A stretch of 64,000 nt of DNA from Primula veris (taxonomy: Eukaryota; Streptophyta; Magnoliopsida; Ericales; Primulaceae). Positions 48,211 through 58,769 of the stretch are shown piece by piece. Below the pieces are notes generated by a model. The model saw only the letters and a list, made by a program, of their open reading frames with translations, was not told the origin of the DNA and did no database searches. The stretch is from the NCBI GenBank assembly GCA_963682055.1, contig OY821744.1, positions 3,973,001 to 4,037,000 on the forward strand, given 5' to 3'. The translations under genes were made by a program, and so were the position numbers. Position 1 is the first letter of the stretch. Every line of letters begins with the position of its first letter.

Positions 48211-48779
48211 TTAACGAAATGAAGAAAAGAATAATCCTGGGAATGTAATACTTTTTGAAACAACAAACAGAACACCTAAAACAATAAGAGCACACAAGTA
48301 AAAGTAATTTCATTCCTCATATCCTCATCTTAAACTTCACATGTCATCATTTGGGGTGGAAAAATAATATCGTAAACTTGTTCCAATTGTTAATGATTTT
48401 GATATAATTCCATTGTGATCCTAACACATAGATTGAAGTGGTTGCTTGATGTATAAGTGGAGTGAACATAATATTGCGTGCCAATTGAATTAATTCAGTC
48501 ACATAATAGGTGAAGAGATAGTAAAAAAAAACAATATTTGATCAATGATTTATTCTTCAGCCCCTCTCATGTTAATTCAATCGGGGCCGGCAAACATTCC
48601 AATTTGATCAATGATATTTGATCAATCCAGTCAATGATATTTGATCAATTCAGTCACATATACTTTGATCAATGATATTTGATCAATTCAGTCACATAGA
48701 CTTTGATCAATGATATTTGATCAATTCAGTCAAAGAAAGAACTACGTGAAAACACTCCAATTTTAATAAAATTAATAAA
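48211..48779. repeat. Block B-only insertion with a 38-bp tandem repeat
   Basis: Absent from block A, which passes from GTTATGATTT directly into a TA run. At 48603-48732 a unit containing TTTGATCAATGATATTTGAT and CAATTCAGTCACATA is repeated about three and a half times. The rest is AT-rich and unrecognised. Confidence 0.7.
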
Positions 48780-49274
48780 TAAATAAATATATATATATAT
48801 ATATATATACATACATAGAGAGATATTAAAATTTTCAAAAAATTAATTATGCTTATGCCCCTCTCATGTTATGATAAAAACTCGAATCGAGAATTAAAAA
48901 AAAAAAAGCATATATGACATCAGTCCTTCCTATTTAAAGTTCATGTGGTCATAATGGTGATTAGTTTGCAATTTTTGCAATTGAATAAAACATACTATCA
49001 AAGCTAAAAGTTGAAGAAAATAACAACACAAACGTATTTCTTTGAGGTTTCTTATAATATTCCAATAGAAAAGAATAAAAAAATATTTGTACGGGACATG
49101 TACACTATATAAATGTAAGTGTTGGACTTTTATCATTCAACCATTGCGACTCCCCTTGGCTGTCAGTTTCATGTGTTTACTTGCAAATTGTTAGAGTCAA
49201 GATTCATTTACGTTCAAATTCAAATCTATTACTTGGAAGACTTTGATTATAAGGAATGTGATTTTCTTTTTTAA

Positions 49275-49875
49275 ATATCATCCGCACCGGTTACTCAAAA
49301 CATATTTTTTCTTAAAATTTAATGATTATAATATAAAAAGTGACATGCATCAGAAATCTTATAAATTCACTAAATTTAAGAAAACACAAAATTCACCTCA
49401 TATATGAGTAATGCATATGATTTCCTAGATTTATACTCCCTCCGTCTCTAAACAAATGTCACATACAAAAATACGTACAATTTTGACCGATAATTTTTTC
49501 ATATTTAGAATGCCGGAAAAATTATTTCAAAAGTTAATCACGTATTTTATGATTAGAACTATATGATGAAATTTTCAATTTTTTCATTTCGGTAATTTTG
49601 ATATGAAAATTTTGATGGTCAAAGTTACATGTATTTTCGTAGGAGATATTTGTTTAGGGACAGATGGAGTATAATAGTAATAAATTATCACGGGATTCAT
49701 ATTTTTGTGGTGTAATATTGTTATGATTATTAAAAGATAATAAAAAAAAATATAGGGTTATTATAAAAAAATTAATAAAAAAGCTGGAATTTTGTGTAAA
49801 TATATACGGTTTTTTAAAAAATATAAAATATATTAGGCCTAAATAAATGAGTCAAGTAGCTAGTGCGGATGATAT
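49275..49875. mobile_element. TIR transposon, about 600 bp, block B only
   Basis: Perfect 13-bp ends ATATCATCCGCAC (49275-49287) and GTGCGGATGATAT (49863-49875), with weaker complementarity for about ten more bases. Block A lacks the whole segment. Superfamily not assigned because the target duplication is unclear. It contains a nested Stowaway MITE and no transposase. Confidence 0.75.
49436..49669. repeat. Stowaway MITE nested in the block B TIR element
   Basis: Ends CTCCCTCCGTCTCTAAACAA and TTGTTTAGGGACAGATGGAG, flanked by TA at 49434-49435 and 49670-49671. 234 bp. Confidence 0.9.
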
Positions 49876-50690
49876 TTTCCCTTGGAAGGACTTCCAATAC
49901 TGCTAATTCAAGGAATGTTCTGGGTTCTTAATGGATGTTTTCGTAGGGTACTAGTGGCACAATAAAGTCAATGGAATCATAAATATACTGAAGTTATAGA
50001 AAACTTAAATTTGAAGGATTTGCTAACTATTCTAGTTTTCTTAATAAAACTGTATAGGAAAAAATAAGGAATATAATAACTTTGGTAAATTTTGGCAACC
50101 CTTTGACCTCATTGTCCCGTGACATCTCCTTATTAAGCCTCAAATTAGTAAACCCGTCCAAAAAGTTTCATGTCATCTTGTCCGGGACTACAAATTAAAC
50201 TTTCACTCATACACCTTTATTATACAAAAAAACACCCTTTTGTATAGTTTTTTTTTTACAAAAATAAATCATCACCTGAGCCGGTCGGCTACTCGGCTGA
50301 CCGGCCCAAGAACCGGCTTTGACCCAAGAACCGGCTTTGACCCAAGTCATTTCTGTTTGCCCTTTTTATTTTAATAAATTGTGGGGAAAACCCACATTTT
50401 ATTTTTATTGATTAATAAAAAGTAAAATACGGGGAGAAAACCCCACTACAAAAAAGGAAATAAGTATCTGTTACATAAGAAAACGCGTTGCTTATAAGAA
50501 ATAAAACATAAACTTGGAAGTCCAAGTTGTAAATAACTTCATATGTACTTCACTTCCAAGGTTTCCAAATTTTGTTTTTCCCATTCAAATTTTGTTTTTA
50601 TTTTATTTCCACATCCAAATTTTATTTTTCCTATTCAAATTTTATTCCTCTCGTAATCTCATTGTAGTCTAATGCATATATTCCTGCAAC

Positions 50691-50873
50691 CAGGGGGAAG
50701 CTAAGTGTGGACGATCGGGTGCCACGGCACCCTCCATAATTTTAGAAATCCCAAGTGACGCAATTTTTTTTAGTACAATTTTTTTTTAGGTGTAGATTTG
50801 GCACCCCATAAAAATATGTTACTTGTACATATATTTTGGCACCCCCCATTTACACATCCTGGCTTCGCCCCTG
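50691..50873. mobile_element. hAT-type MITE, 183 bp, block B only
   Basis: A perfect 8-bp duplication CCTGCAAC (50683-50690 and 50874-50881) flanks ends CAGGGGGAAGCTA and TGGCTTCGCCCCTG. Block A has the empty site TTCCTGCAACAAAAATAAG (about 28552). Interior has GGTGCCACGGCACC and TTTGGCACCCC inverted motifs. Confidence 0.93.
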
Positions 50874-51518
50874 CCTGCAACAAAAATAAGAATTAGGCGT
50901 ATAAGCTAGTAAATTTGTAATTTTAATTTGTTTCATTTTGGCCTTGCAACCTTTCATTTCTTTTTTCATGTGCAAGTCTTGGGACAAATATATATATATA
51001 TATATAGAGTAAAAAAAACAGCATCATTGAACATCGATCTCAACCTAATATTCAAATAGATTTTAATCATGTAGTATTGGTAATTAAATTTCAAACTTAG
51101 TTCTGATAATTTTTTCATAAATATAGCCAACAGTGTTTTTTCATTATTCCAATACAAAGGGAAACTGTAAAGTATCAATTCTTGTTCAAATACATATTGT
51201 CGGAGCAAAATAATTAAACAAAATATATGCGGCATATATAATAATTAAAACCAAATATTTATCTTTCACTGATAAAATAAAAGATGGGGTGTAATTTTCC
51301 CACCATTTAATTAAAATAATTTACGTCCGAGGTACAGTAAAGAAATGGAAAAGGGGATTGCTGATATTTCCTTCTCAAGTCTATGACCAGAGTGGGATTA
51401 TCGTACACGCATATATAAAATAAAAATTAATGCATGCTTTCTTGATTTTTTCATGTTCCAAGAAATTAAGTAGTAAATATGCATGGCATGATCTTAATAC
51501 GCCACTATATAACTTATA

Positions 51519-51686
51519 CGCTATAAAATAATGTTTGATTTTATGAGAGTCAAAAGCTGTCATAAGTCTGTCACTAATTTAAAAAACTGTCACAAAGAAA
51601 TCGCAAAAACCGTCGCTAATAAGCTCGTAACAAAAAATATCGTTAAAATCCCGTCGTTATTTGGTTATTTTTTTTTTTTTACAGTG
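51519..51686. mobile_element. CACTA-type MITE, 168 bp, block B only
   Basis: Ends CGCTATAAAATA and TTTTTACAGTG with the 3-bp duplication ATA (51516-51518, 51687-51689). The reverse complement is a close relative of 19770-19992 (shared GAGCTTATTAGCGACGGTTT). Block A lacks it near 31793. Confidence 0.85.
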
Positions 51687-52882
51687 ATATAGATACAGAA
51701 AGTAAGCAAAGGGTATTTCCATGAGGTTTCATATATGAAAGAAATCAAGGGAACATTAATTGGGTTAAGTCTTTATTACAAGTCATTGAATGACGAATAT
51801 TAATGACGTAATTAGTGATAATGTTTTAAAAAAAACTCTTCAAAATTGAGGCATGTTCATTTCTGTTGAGGTTGCTATTTGGTAATAAATACTACCAACA
51901 TACCATTATAGTGTTAATATGGCATTTACTATGAATCTTTAAAAAAGCATTTCCACCGTACTAATTAGAATTAATAAACAATAAAAATAACTCAAATCTA
52001 AAATTTATCACATGTAGCATATACATATTCCAAAAATAAATAAATTATTTATCATGTCATAATTTGTATATTTACTCTCCAATTTATCTAGACAAAATGA
52101 ATTATTATTTTATTGATATATAACTAGTTCATTTTGTCAATTTACGTTTTGTTTACTTTTTTTCTGCCATGTCATAATTAACTTTGTCATGTAACCAATT
52201 AAAATCCTTACTGTAAATTTTGGTTGTCTTGCTTGGGAAGTATCAAATTTTTCAAAATTAAAAAGAATAGTATTAATATTATTTTTTGAAATTAAAAGCA
52301 TTACTGTAAATTTTGTTCTGTTTATATATATCACATTTTTCTTTTGATGAATATTTTTGAACATTGAACAAAATAAGCTAATCTAATTCCATTTACTATA
52401 AAAAAAAAAGTAGAATCATGAAAATGGTATTAAATGCATCATTAATGGCAACAATCATTTAATTAGTTGTATGTTAATGGCAACAATCATTTAATTGCAC
52501 TTCAACTATACATTAATAGCTTATCATGTGCCTCGTGCGTATATGTTAGCAAACCCCTTTCTATATTAAGTCTCTTTTTCGTTACGTTTAAATTTTAATA
52601 TTGATGTACCGTGTACGAGAACTTTTCTTGTTAATCATTTCGTTGGATCTTTGATGTGACATTAGCACAATTGTTTCAGAAAATACATATTAAGTGTGAT
52701 AGGAGAAAGAGTTAACAAAATAAAACACGAGTGAAAATAAGATCTACTCGTTTTTAAATAAATAATTGTTTTTTTTGGCGTAGTCAAGACGTGTATTTCA
52801 ACAACAAAAGTATGAGTTAAAGACTGTTAAGCATCTGTATCATCAGTACGTAGCCTCAAACACCATATTTCCCTTATATACA

Positions 52883-55824
52883 CCGTGTGCATCAACTTTC
52901 TTATGTGTAATTAAAATCCTCAGTAAATAAGAGATGTATTCTCCTTTCCTTATAATAAAATAAACTAATATTCTATTACCTATGGACCTACCCCACTTCT
53001 CTTTCCTGATTCCTTTGGTTGCAGATTTTTTTTCACTTTCAATATTTTCATACTAAGTAATGGTTACACAGCCGTTACGCGTACGATGCGTGATATATAT
53101 AAAATTTGGGTAAATAAATTTTAAAAAATTATATCGGTTGAATGAATATATTAAATTAGAAATGGTGAGTAATATAATATTTTTGTTATACAAAATACCT
53201 GTAAAACAATTTTGTTTGCTATATAATTATAATTGTTTTGAAAAGATACTGATTTTTGTGTTTTTTTTATATTTTGAATTAAATAAATTTAAATGACTAA
53301 TTAGTAAAAAAAAAAATTGAGGCATTTTCGGAAAAAAATGCCAAAATTTGGCAAACTCATTTTTTCTTGAATTGACTTAATCTCCTTCAAAAGAACTTCT
53401 TTTATTTAGTTGCAACAAAATTATTTTGAATCCTTTTAATATCTATTTTATCTGTACATTTATTTGCAAAGATATGCCTTATCTATAAAAATAAAAATTG
53501 ATTATAGTCTCTGGTGTTTTCTAATTAGGGCAATCTCGGCTTCTTTAATATTACCCGAATGTATATTTGCTATTAAAATTGAATTCATTTAAGAGAATTC
53601 TGAGTTTTGACATATCGGTATAGAATATCCTCAATCAAATTATATGTACCTAAAATTGTTTGAGGTTTATTAATTTCAATTTGGGAGGTGTGAGATAATT
53701 TCTTTTTTGAAAAGAAAAGAAAATTATTATTTATTATATTTATAGGGAATATGATATGGAGACTAAAATATTGTGTAGCATTTAAATTGTTATGTAAAAC
53801 TAAATAACGTGATAATTTTACCCTGAATTTAAAGGAAGCTGATGCGGACTCACCTACCAAGATTGTTTAGCTTGACACTTCATAATTTGACTATATAAAC
53901 TGAAACTGAAACTGAAAGCATAGCAAAAATGTACTAGCATCTTAGGTTGGATTGTAAAGTTTATTTTTGTTGGTAAAAAAAAGTATAACCAAATTAGCAT
54001 GAGAAGATAATAACAATAAGGGAATAAACTGGGCGGAGCAGTTGGGCCCGCGGCCTCTCATTTTAATTAAAAAAAATCATGTATTTTAATCAAAATCTAA
54101 AAAAAATAGCTTTCGCCCCCTCCCCATATTTCGGAAAAAATACACATATGTGGTATAAGATTTTTTATATAGAATTTCGGCCCTTTCCACATTGAGTTTT
54201 TGGTTCTGTCATTGATAGCAAGGTCATATTGCTTTATGAAAAGATCCATGTCTGTTGGTATATTTCACTTAATTTTCTTCCAAAATTTAACTTATGTTTT
54301 AGTGACTCGGAAAATTGATGTAAATAAATAATTAAATTAGCATTACACAAGTTCAGATATGCAGAAATTATGCAAGTACTTTCATCAAAGGTTGATAAGC
54401 ATGGTTAAAGTTAAGAAGCCGAATGTTTTGCTTTCCAGAGGTTTACAAATTTTGGCCATATTGCCTTGGAGAACTAAACTCATGATATCGGTTATATCAA
54501 AATCCTCTATGAAGAGAAACATTCATATAGTTCACGATTTAATAAATGGTAATACTTGGAATGATTTTTTAGCTCAATCGGATAAACATGGACTTTGATC
54601 ACGCTTTCAGTCTAGTGATAGATCTCAGTTTCCTTGTGGTTTGATGGCCAATTTAGGGACTTGAAGTCGAGTGAATTCCTTTCATTAGAGCTACTTGGTT
54701 ATGCGCATGTTGGTTTCTTCTTTTGTTCTTTCTCTTGTAAAACTATTCCAGTGTATTTTTTTTCCGTTTCTTCTTCGGATTGCTTTTCATTTGTTCAGAC
54801 AAAGTTTTAAATCGGCAGTTTTACTACGAATGCGGATTTAGTATAGATAAGTTCGGAGCATGTAACTAGTTACAACTTACAACCGTTTTTTAATTCCCGC
54901 CCTTTTCATCTTGGTATAAAACTGTTTACACAGCTTGTAAACGATAATAGTAGTTTCTCATTTTTATTTCGTTACCTCTTCTCTATTTCTCTCTGGATTG
55001 TGGAATATCTATCTCCTCAATCATCGTTAACAATTATTAACATAACACACATTTTACGTTTTATTGTTAAATGGATTTCCATTTAATACAATTATAGCTT
55101 ATTTGATGAAGTAAAAGCAAAGAAGATCTTTAGTTTATGTATACTAGTGCACAAAAGAAATACTGACTGTATAGTCTCGTTCAAATTGCTTCAGAGTTCG
55201 ATGTTTAGACTCGGTTGATCCTGCAGAACCAAAAGAATAATTCAAGTAATATACCAACAGATACTAGAGGTGTTTTTTTGTTCTTTCTAGAACTACAAAG
55301 CCAACTAAAAAATGTTTCCATCAAAAGATTCAAACATGATTTACATCTTTATGTATGATTAAGATGGTGGCAACTATTAAGCTAAACAAAAGAATTTTGT
55401 TTGGATTCAAGAAAATGGTAATACAACAAGTGTACAAGCTTAAAACTCCAACTTATTACAGACACTGTGGACATGTGGTACCAGCAACAACAGCTTTTTG
55501 GAAAAGAAGAACAAAGATCTTAAAACTAAAACACTTATAAAGGGTCTGTACATTGAACTCTTATGATTTATGATCAAGTCAAATTCTGAATATTGTGTAC
55601 TGTAGAACGATTTTATTTTGATGTAGTGCATGCAGTCAATTTCGTACCCCTGAGTCCCTGACTATACAATTATTTTAAATTTGTAAACTGAATTATCACC
55701 AACAAATGAGGGGTCAAAAAATCCAAAAACTGACAAAAATATCTTATTCAGTACACACTACACAGTCAAAATTTTCCTAGTATAGAGTACAGGATTCTAT
55801 TCAGGTAATATTAGAAATTTATTC
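52883..55824. other. Intergenic, unique sequence
   Basis: AT-rich DNA between block B and the lipid-transfer-protein pseudogene. One plus-strand frame, 54359-54598 (79 codons, Lys-rich), has no family I recognise. Other frames (53585-53860, 55355-55540) look like chance. Confidence 0.4.
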
Positions 55825-56145
55825 TTACTTTGTGCAGTTTGTGGTGCTGCAAAAGGGGAACCCTAGATCAATTTTGCAAAGCGCATGGATTTGTTTCAAG
55901 AACTTGTCCTTCATTCCGACACCCTTGGCTCTTATTTTAAGATGTTCCCAAGTAGCTATTTTATCATCCTTAGACTTTATAATATGAGCAAGATGTCGCA
56001 TCCCTTTACAACATTCCAAGGAAGGTTCCTTACTCTTTCCCATGGCAAAATCCGCACACTTATAGATCCTCTAGCACGGCTCGCCTGCATTGCTCATATG
56101 AGAAAGAACGAGAAGTGAGAAAACAACGACGGATATGTTCTTCAT
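55825..56145 (-). pseudogene. Degenerate non-specific lipid-transfer protein (nsLTP-like)
   Basis: From the ATG at 56145 the frame encodes a clear signal peptide (KNISVVVFSLLVLSHMSNA), then an nsLTP-like domain to a stop at 55825, but codon 25 is TAG (56071-56073), right after the first conserved Cys. Cysteines fall at 24, 30, 45-46 (the CC pair), 90, 99 and 104. The CxC pair expected after the CC motif is replaced by TWEHLK. nsLTPs are secreted proteins with four disulfides forming a lipid cavity; this one would lack one or two. The end KIDLGFPFCSTTNC resembles the family C-terminus. AAA|GTAAGA at the end could be a splice donor, as many nsLTP genes have a 3' intron. An early stop plus lost cysteines argues for a pseudogene. 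A downstream ATG at 56043 would give a product without a signal peptide. Confidence 0.7.
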
Positions 56146-56240
56146 GGTAAAAAAAAGAAGAAGAAACAAAAGAGTAGAATACTGCTTAGTTACTTTGCTC
56201 TTGTCTAGCTAATATTTGATAAGAGAATGTGAAAGTGTAG

Positions 56241-56256
56241 AACGAATATATACAGA
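56241..56256 (-). promoter_or_regulatory. TATA-like box upstream of the nsLTP pseudogene
   Basis: Minus strand reads CTGTATATATTCG about 100 bp before the ATG at 56145. Suggestive only. Confidence 0.35.
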
Positions 56257-56870
56257 TGATTGATGTAATGAGGAGATATGCTAGTCCTTGGTTGGATTAG
56301 GGGGTGTTTGTAGCACCAATTTTATGCTCATGATATTTTACTTTAAAATAAGTTAAAGACAATAGCTTAAAATCAAAAGTTCCAATTAATGTGAGTAATA
56401 TATCTGAAAGTAAAACAAGGTTCGACGATTTACAAAGATTTGATATCCGAATCAAACTCTCTCCAATAATATCTACACCAGGTTTTTACATGTGAAGAAT
56501 GTTCAACCAATCAGATGCACAGTAACAAAATTTGAGATGAGGAGCTAGGTGGAGACACAAGTGAATTAAAGATTCTTCCATTCAATAAAATTTGTGAAAA
56601 TATTGGTTTTTTTTTTTTGAAAGTATATTGGTCAAAATCTTCATGATATACAACTTAAGGTACTTCTACACTACTTTTAAGAAAGATCCGCTAGAATTTC
56701 AATCTATCCCGTTTCACATTTCTGGTTTTGCCACTGGTGCGATGATTTGATATAGGTAAATGGTTTAAGAGAAGTTGCAAAATTATTGCAGAAGTACATG
56801 AAGATAATCATGTACTAGATCTTTCCGGTAATAGTTATCTCAAGTAATATCACCAAGGTCGGTTTCGAGG

Positions 56871-57565
56871 ATGGACACTATCCTTATTCATGCGGACTAA
56901 AACAAATCTTTTACTATTTGTACTTTAATTTTCAAAGTATTAATATATATGATTTCTAAGCAAACTAATTCCTTCAACTATTTGTGCTATGGAATTTTCC
57001 TTCCATTATGTCTTTTTCAGTCATATTTACCAAAACTGATACAATTACACTCGGACAAATGGCAATAATTTAAATAGTCCAGAAACTCTTCAACAAGATA
57101 TATATTTATATATTCCATACCATAAGTCTACTCAGAGACGGGTCTCCCACTTATATTAGCTTTTTTCCTCGTTATTGACTTATGTTTTGACTATTTTCTT
57201 TGAAATAATTTTTATTTTTCCTGTTCCCTCCCCTCACAAACACCATTTCATGTTTTCAACAAACAAGAAGTAGTGGATTTGATTTGAAAGTTTCAAATGC
57301 TTCCTTTTTTCAATATTTTGTTTATGCCTCGAATGAATTTTAAAAATCCTTAAGCCATACGTACTATTAAGAGTATATATTACTCACAAAGAAGAGTTAC
57401 AAATTATTATACATAAAGAAAATCAAGGGAAAAAATACAGACCTCAAAAGTGATAAAAGTCGTTATGGGTCTATATCTATGTATGAATAAAAAATATCTA
57501 AGTGCTTTTATCTTTTAACAGATGAACGAATTATTGCTTCTATTAATTTGTAGACTCGTAGCCGC
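56871..57565. repeat. FATB 3' flank, copy 5
   Basis: Collinear with 34287-35238 without the LINE-tail insertion at 34751. Contains TACTCAGAGACGGGTCTCCC and AACAAACAAGAAGTAGTGG. Confidence 0.8.
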
Positions 57566-57717
57566 TTATTTTGGTACCCATTCAGTTCTTGCCTTCATAA
57601 TTTCGGCTCCACCTTCGAGTTTAAACAAATGGTGACACTCGACATGGTCAGTATACGACAAATCTGCCACGTCAGCAGAAGATACAGTAGTCATCGATTC
57701 CAATACATTGTCCTTTT
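57566..57717 (-). pseudogene. FATB copy 5, 3' half of the last exon only
   Basis: Encodes the FATB C-terminus (ends EIMKARTEWVPK) up to the KKDN segment, then runs into the copia LTR at 57718. The catalytic Cys of exon 6 lies on the missing side. No further FATB exons follow on the far side of the copia element in the expected place. Confidence 0.92.
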
Positions 57718-58080
57718 TGTTGAGTTGTGGAGTCAAATGAGTTTTGACCATGTTTTCTAATTATCCCACATCGCTTGGAATTGTAATAAAACCCTCTTTG
57801 GGTTCTATATATGTCCTACTATCTTGTATATTTTAATTACACCTCTACACATCACAATCACATATTCAAGTGAGAATATTGTAAAGAGAGAGTTCTATTT
57901 GTGAGAGAACCATAGCTTATGATTGAGCTAAATTACGATAGTAAACCTCCTTATAATAATATTAAGTGCCACGTGTAGTGGCCCGGATACGTAGCCAATT
58001 TGGGTGAACTCCGTTATCAAAGAGTGTGTGCTCGATTTTAGTTTTTTGTCTTTCTCATTGTTCGCCTGATCGACCCAACA
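57718..58080 (+). repeat. copia 5' LTR, 363 bp
   Basis: TGTTGAGTTG ... CGACCCAACA, with TGTT-AACA ends. Contains CTATATATG as a likely TATA element. Confidence 0.9.
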
Positions 58081-58082
58081 AG

Positions 58083-58096
58083 TGGTATAAGAGCTC
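58083..58096 (+). other. copia primer-binding site
   Basis: TGGTATAAGAGCTC two bases after the LTR; one base off the usual TGGTATCAGAGC complement of initiator Met-tRNA. Confidence 0.8.
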
Positions 58097-58105
58097 GGAA
58101 GATCG

Positions 58106-58765
58106 ATGACGAAAGAAGACAGAACCGCACACGGGATCGAGAAGTTCGACGGGAAGGACTTCGCATTCTGGAGAATGCAAATAGAGGACTACCTTTACGG
58201 GAGGAAGATGCATCAGCCACTTCTCCTTGAGGAAAGGCCGACCACGACCACCGAAGAGGCATGGAAACTCTTAGACCGACAAGTGTTGAGAGTGATCCGC
58301 CTAACACTATCTAGGAGTGTAGCACATAACGTCGCAAGAGAGACGACGACGATGGGGATGATGAAGGTCCTCACCGACATGTATGAGAAACCATCCGCGA
58401 ACAAAAAGGTACATCTCATGCATAAGTTGTTCAACCTACGCATGGCTGAGGACACACCTATCGCAAATCACGTGAACAAGTTCATCGACACCGTAAATCA
58501 ATTGGATGCGGTGGAGATTACTTTTGAAGACGAAGTGAGAGCCCTTATACTACTAGCATCTTTACCGAACAATTGAGAATTCATGCGAGCTCCTGTTAGC
58601 AACTCAATTGGAAAGGAAAAACTGACTTACAACGGCATCCGAGATCAAATACTCGCTGGGAAACTCAGGAGATTAGACATAGGTGAATGCTCAAATGATG
58701 GAGCAGCCTTGAACATGGGTTCAAGAGACCGGGGTAAGACCAGGGTATGGGACGTTAGAGGGTGA
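58106..58765 (+). pseudogene. copia gag, interrupted
   Basis: Opens with a copia gag N-terminus (KFDGKDFAFWRMQIEDYL, then KKVHLMHKLFNLRM and FIDTVNQL). A TGA at 58574-58576 interrupts it where the conserved LP-x-x-(Y/W)E-x-F motif sits; the same frame continues to 58765. The CCHC zinc knuckle expected before the protease is missing, and the downstream frame is shifted, so a small deletion in this stretch is likely. Confidence 0.85.
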
Positions 58766-58769
58766 TCAC

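Larger units (their letters stand above)
45289..52882. repeat. Segmental duplication, block B
   Basis: Sister of block A (24336-33937), same orientation, about 21 kb apart. It carries its own insertions (46.6-47.3, 48.2-48.8, 49.3-49.9, 50.7-50.9 and 51.5-51.7 kb) and lacks the four main insertions of block A. No gene. Confidence 0.88.

Noticed and set aside
54359..54598. 79-aa Lys-rich ORF as a possible small protein gene
   Set aside because: No family match, no signal peptide, no paralogue in the window; cannot be separated from chance.
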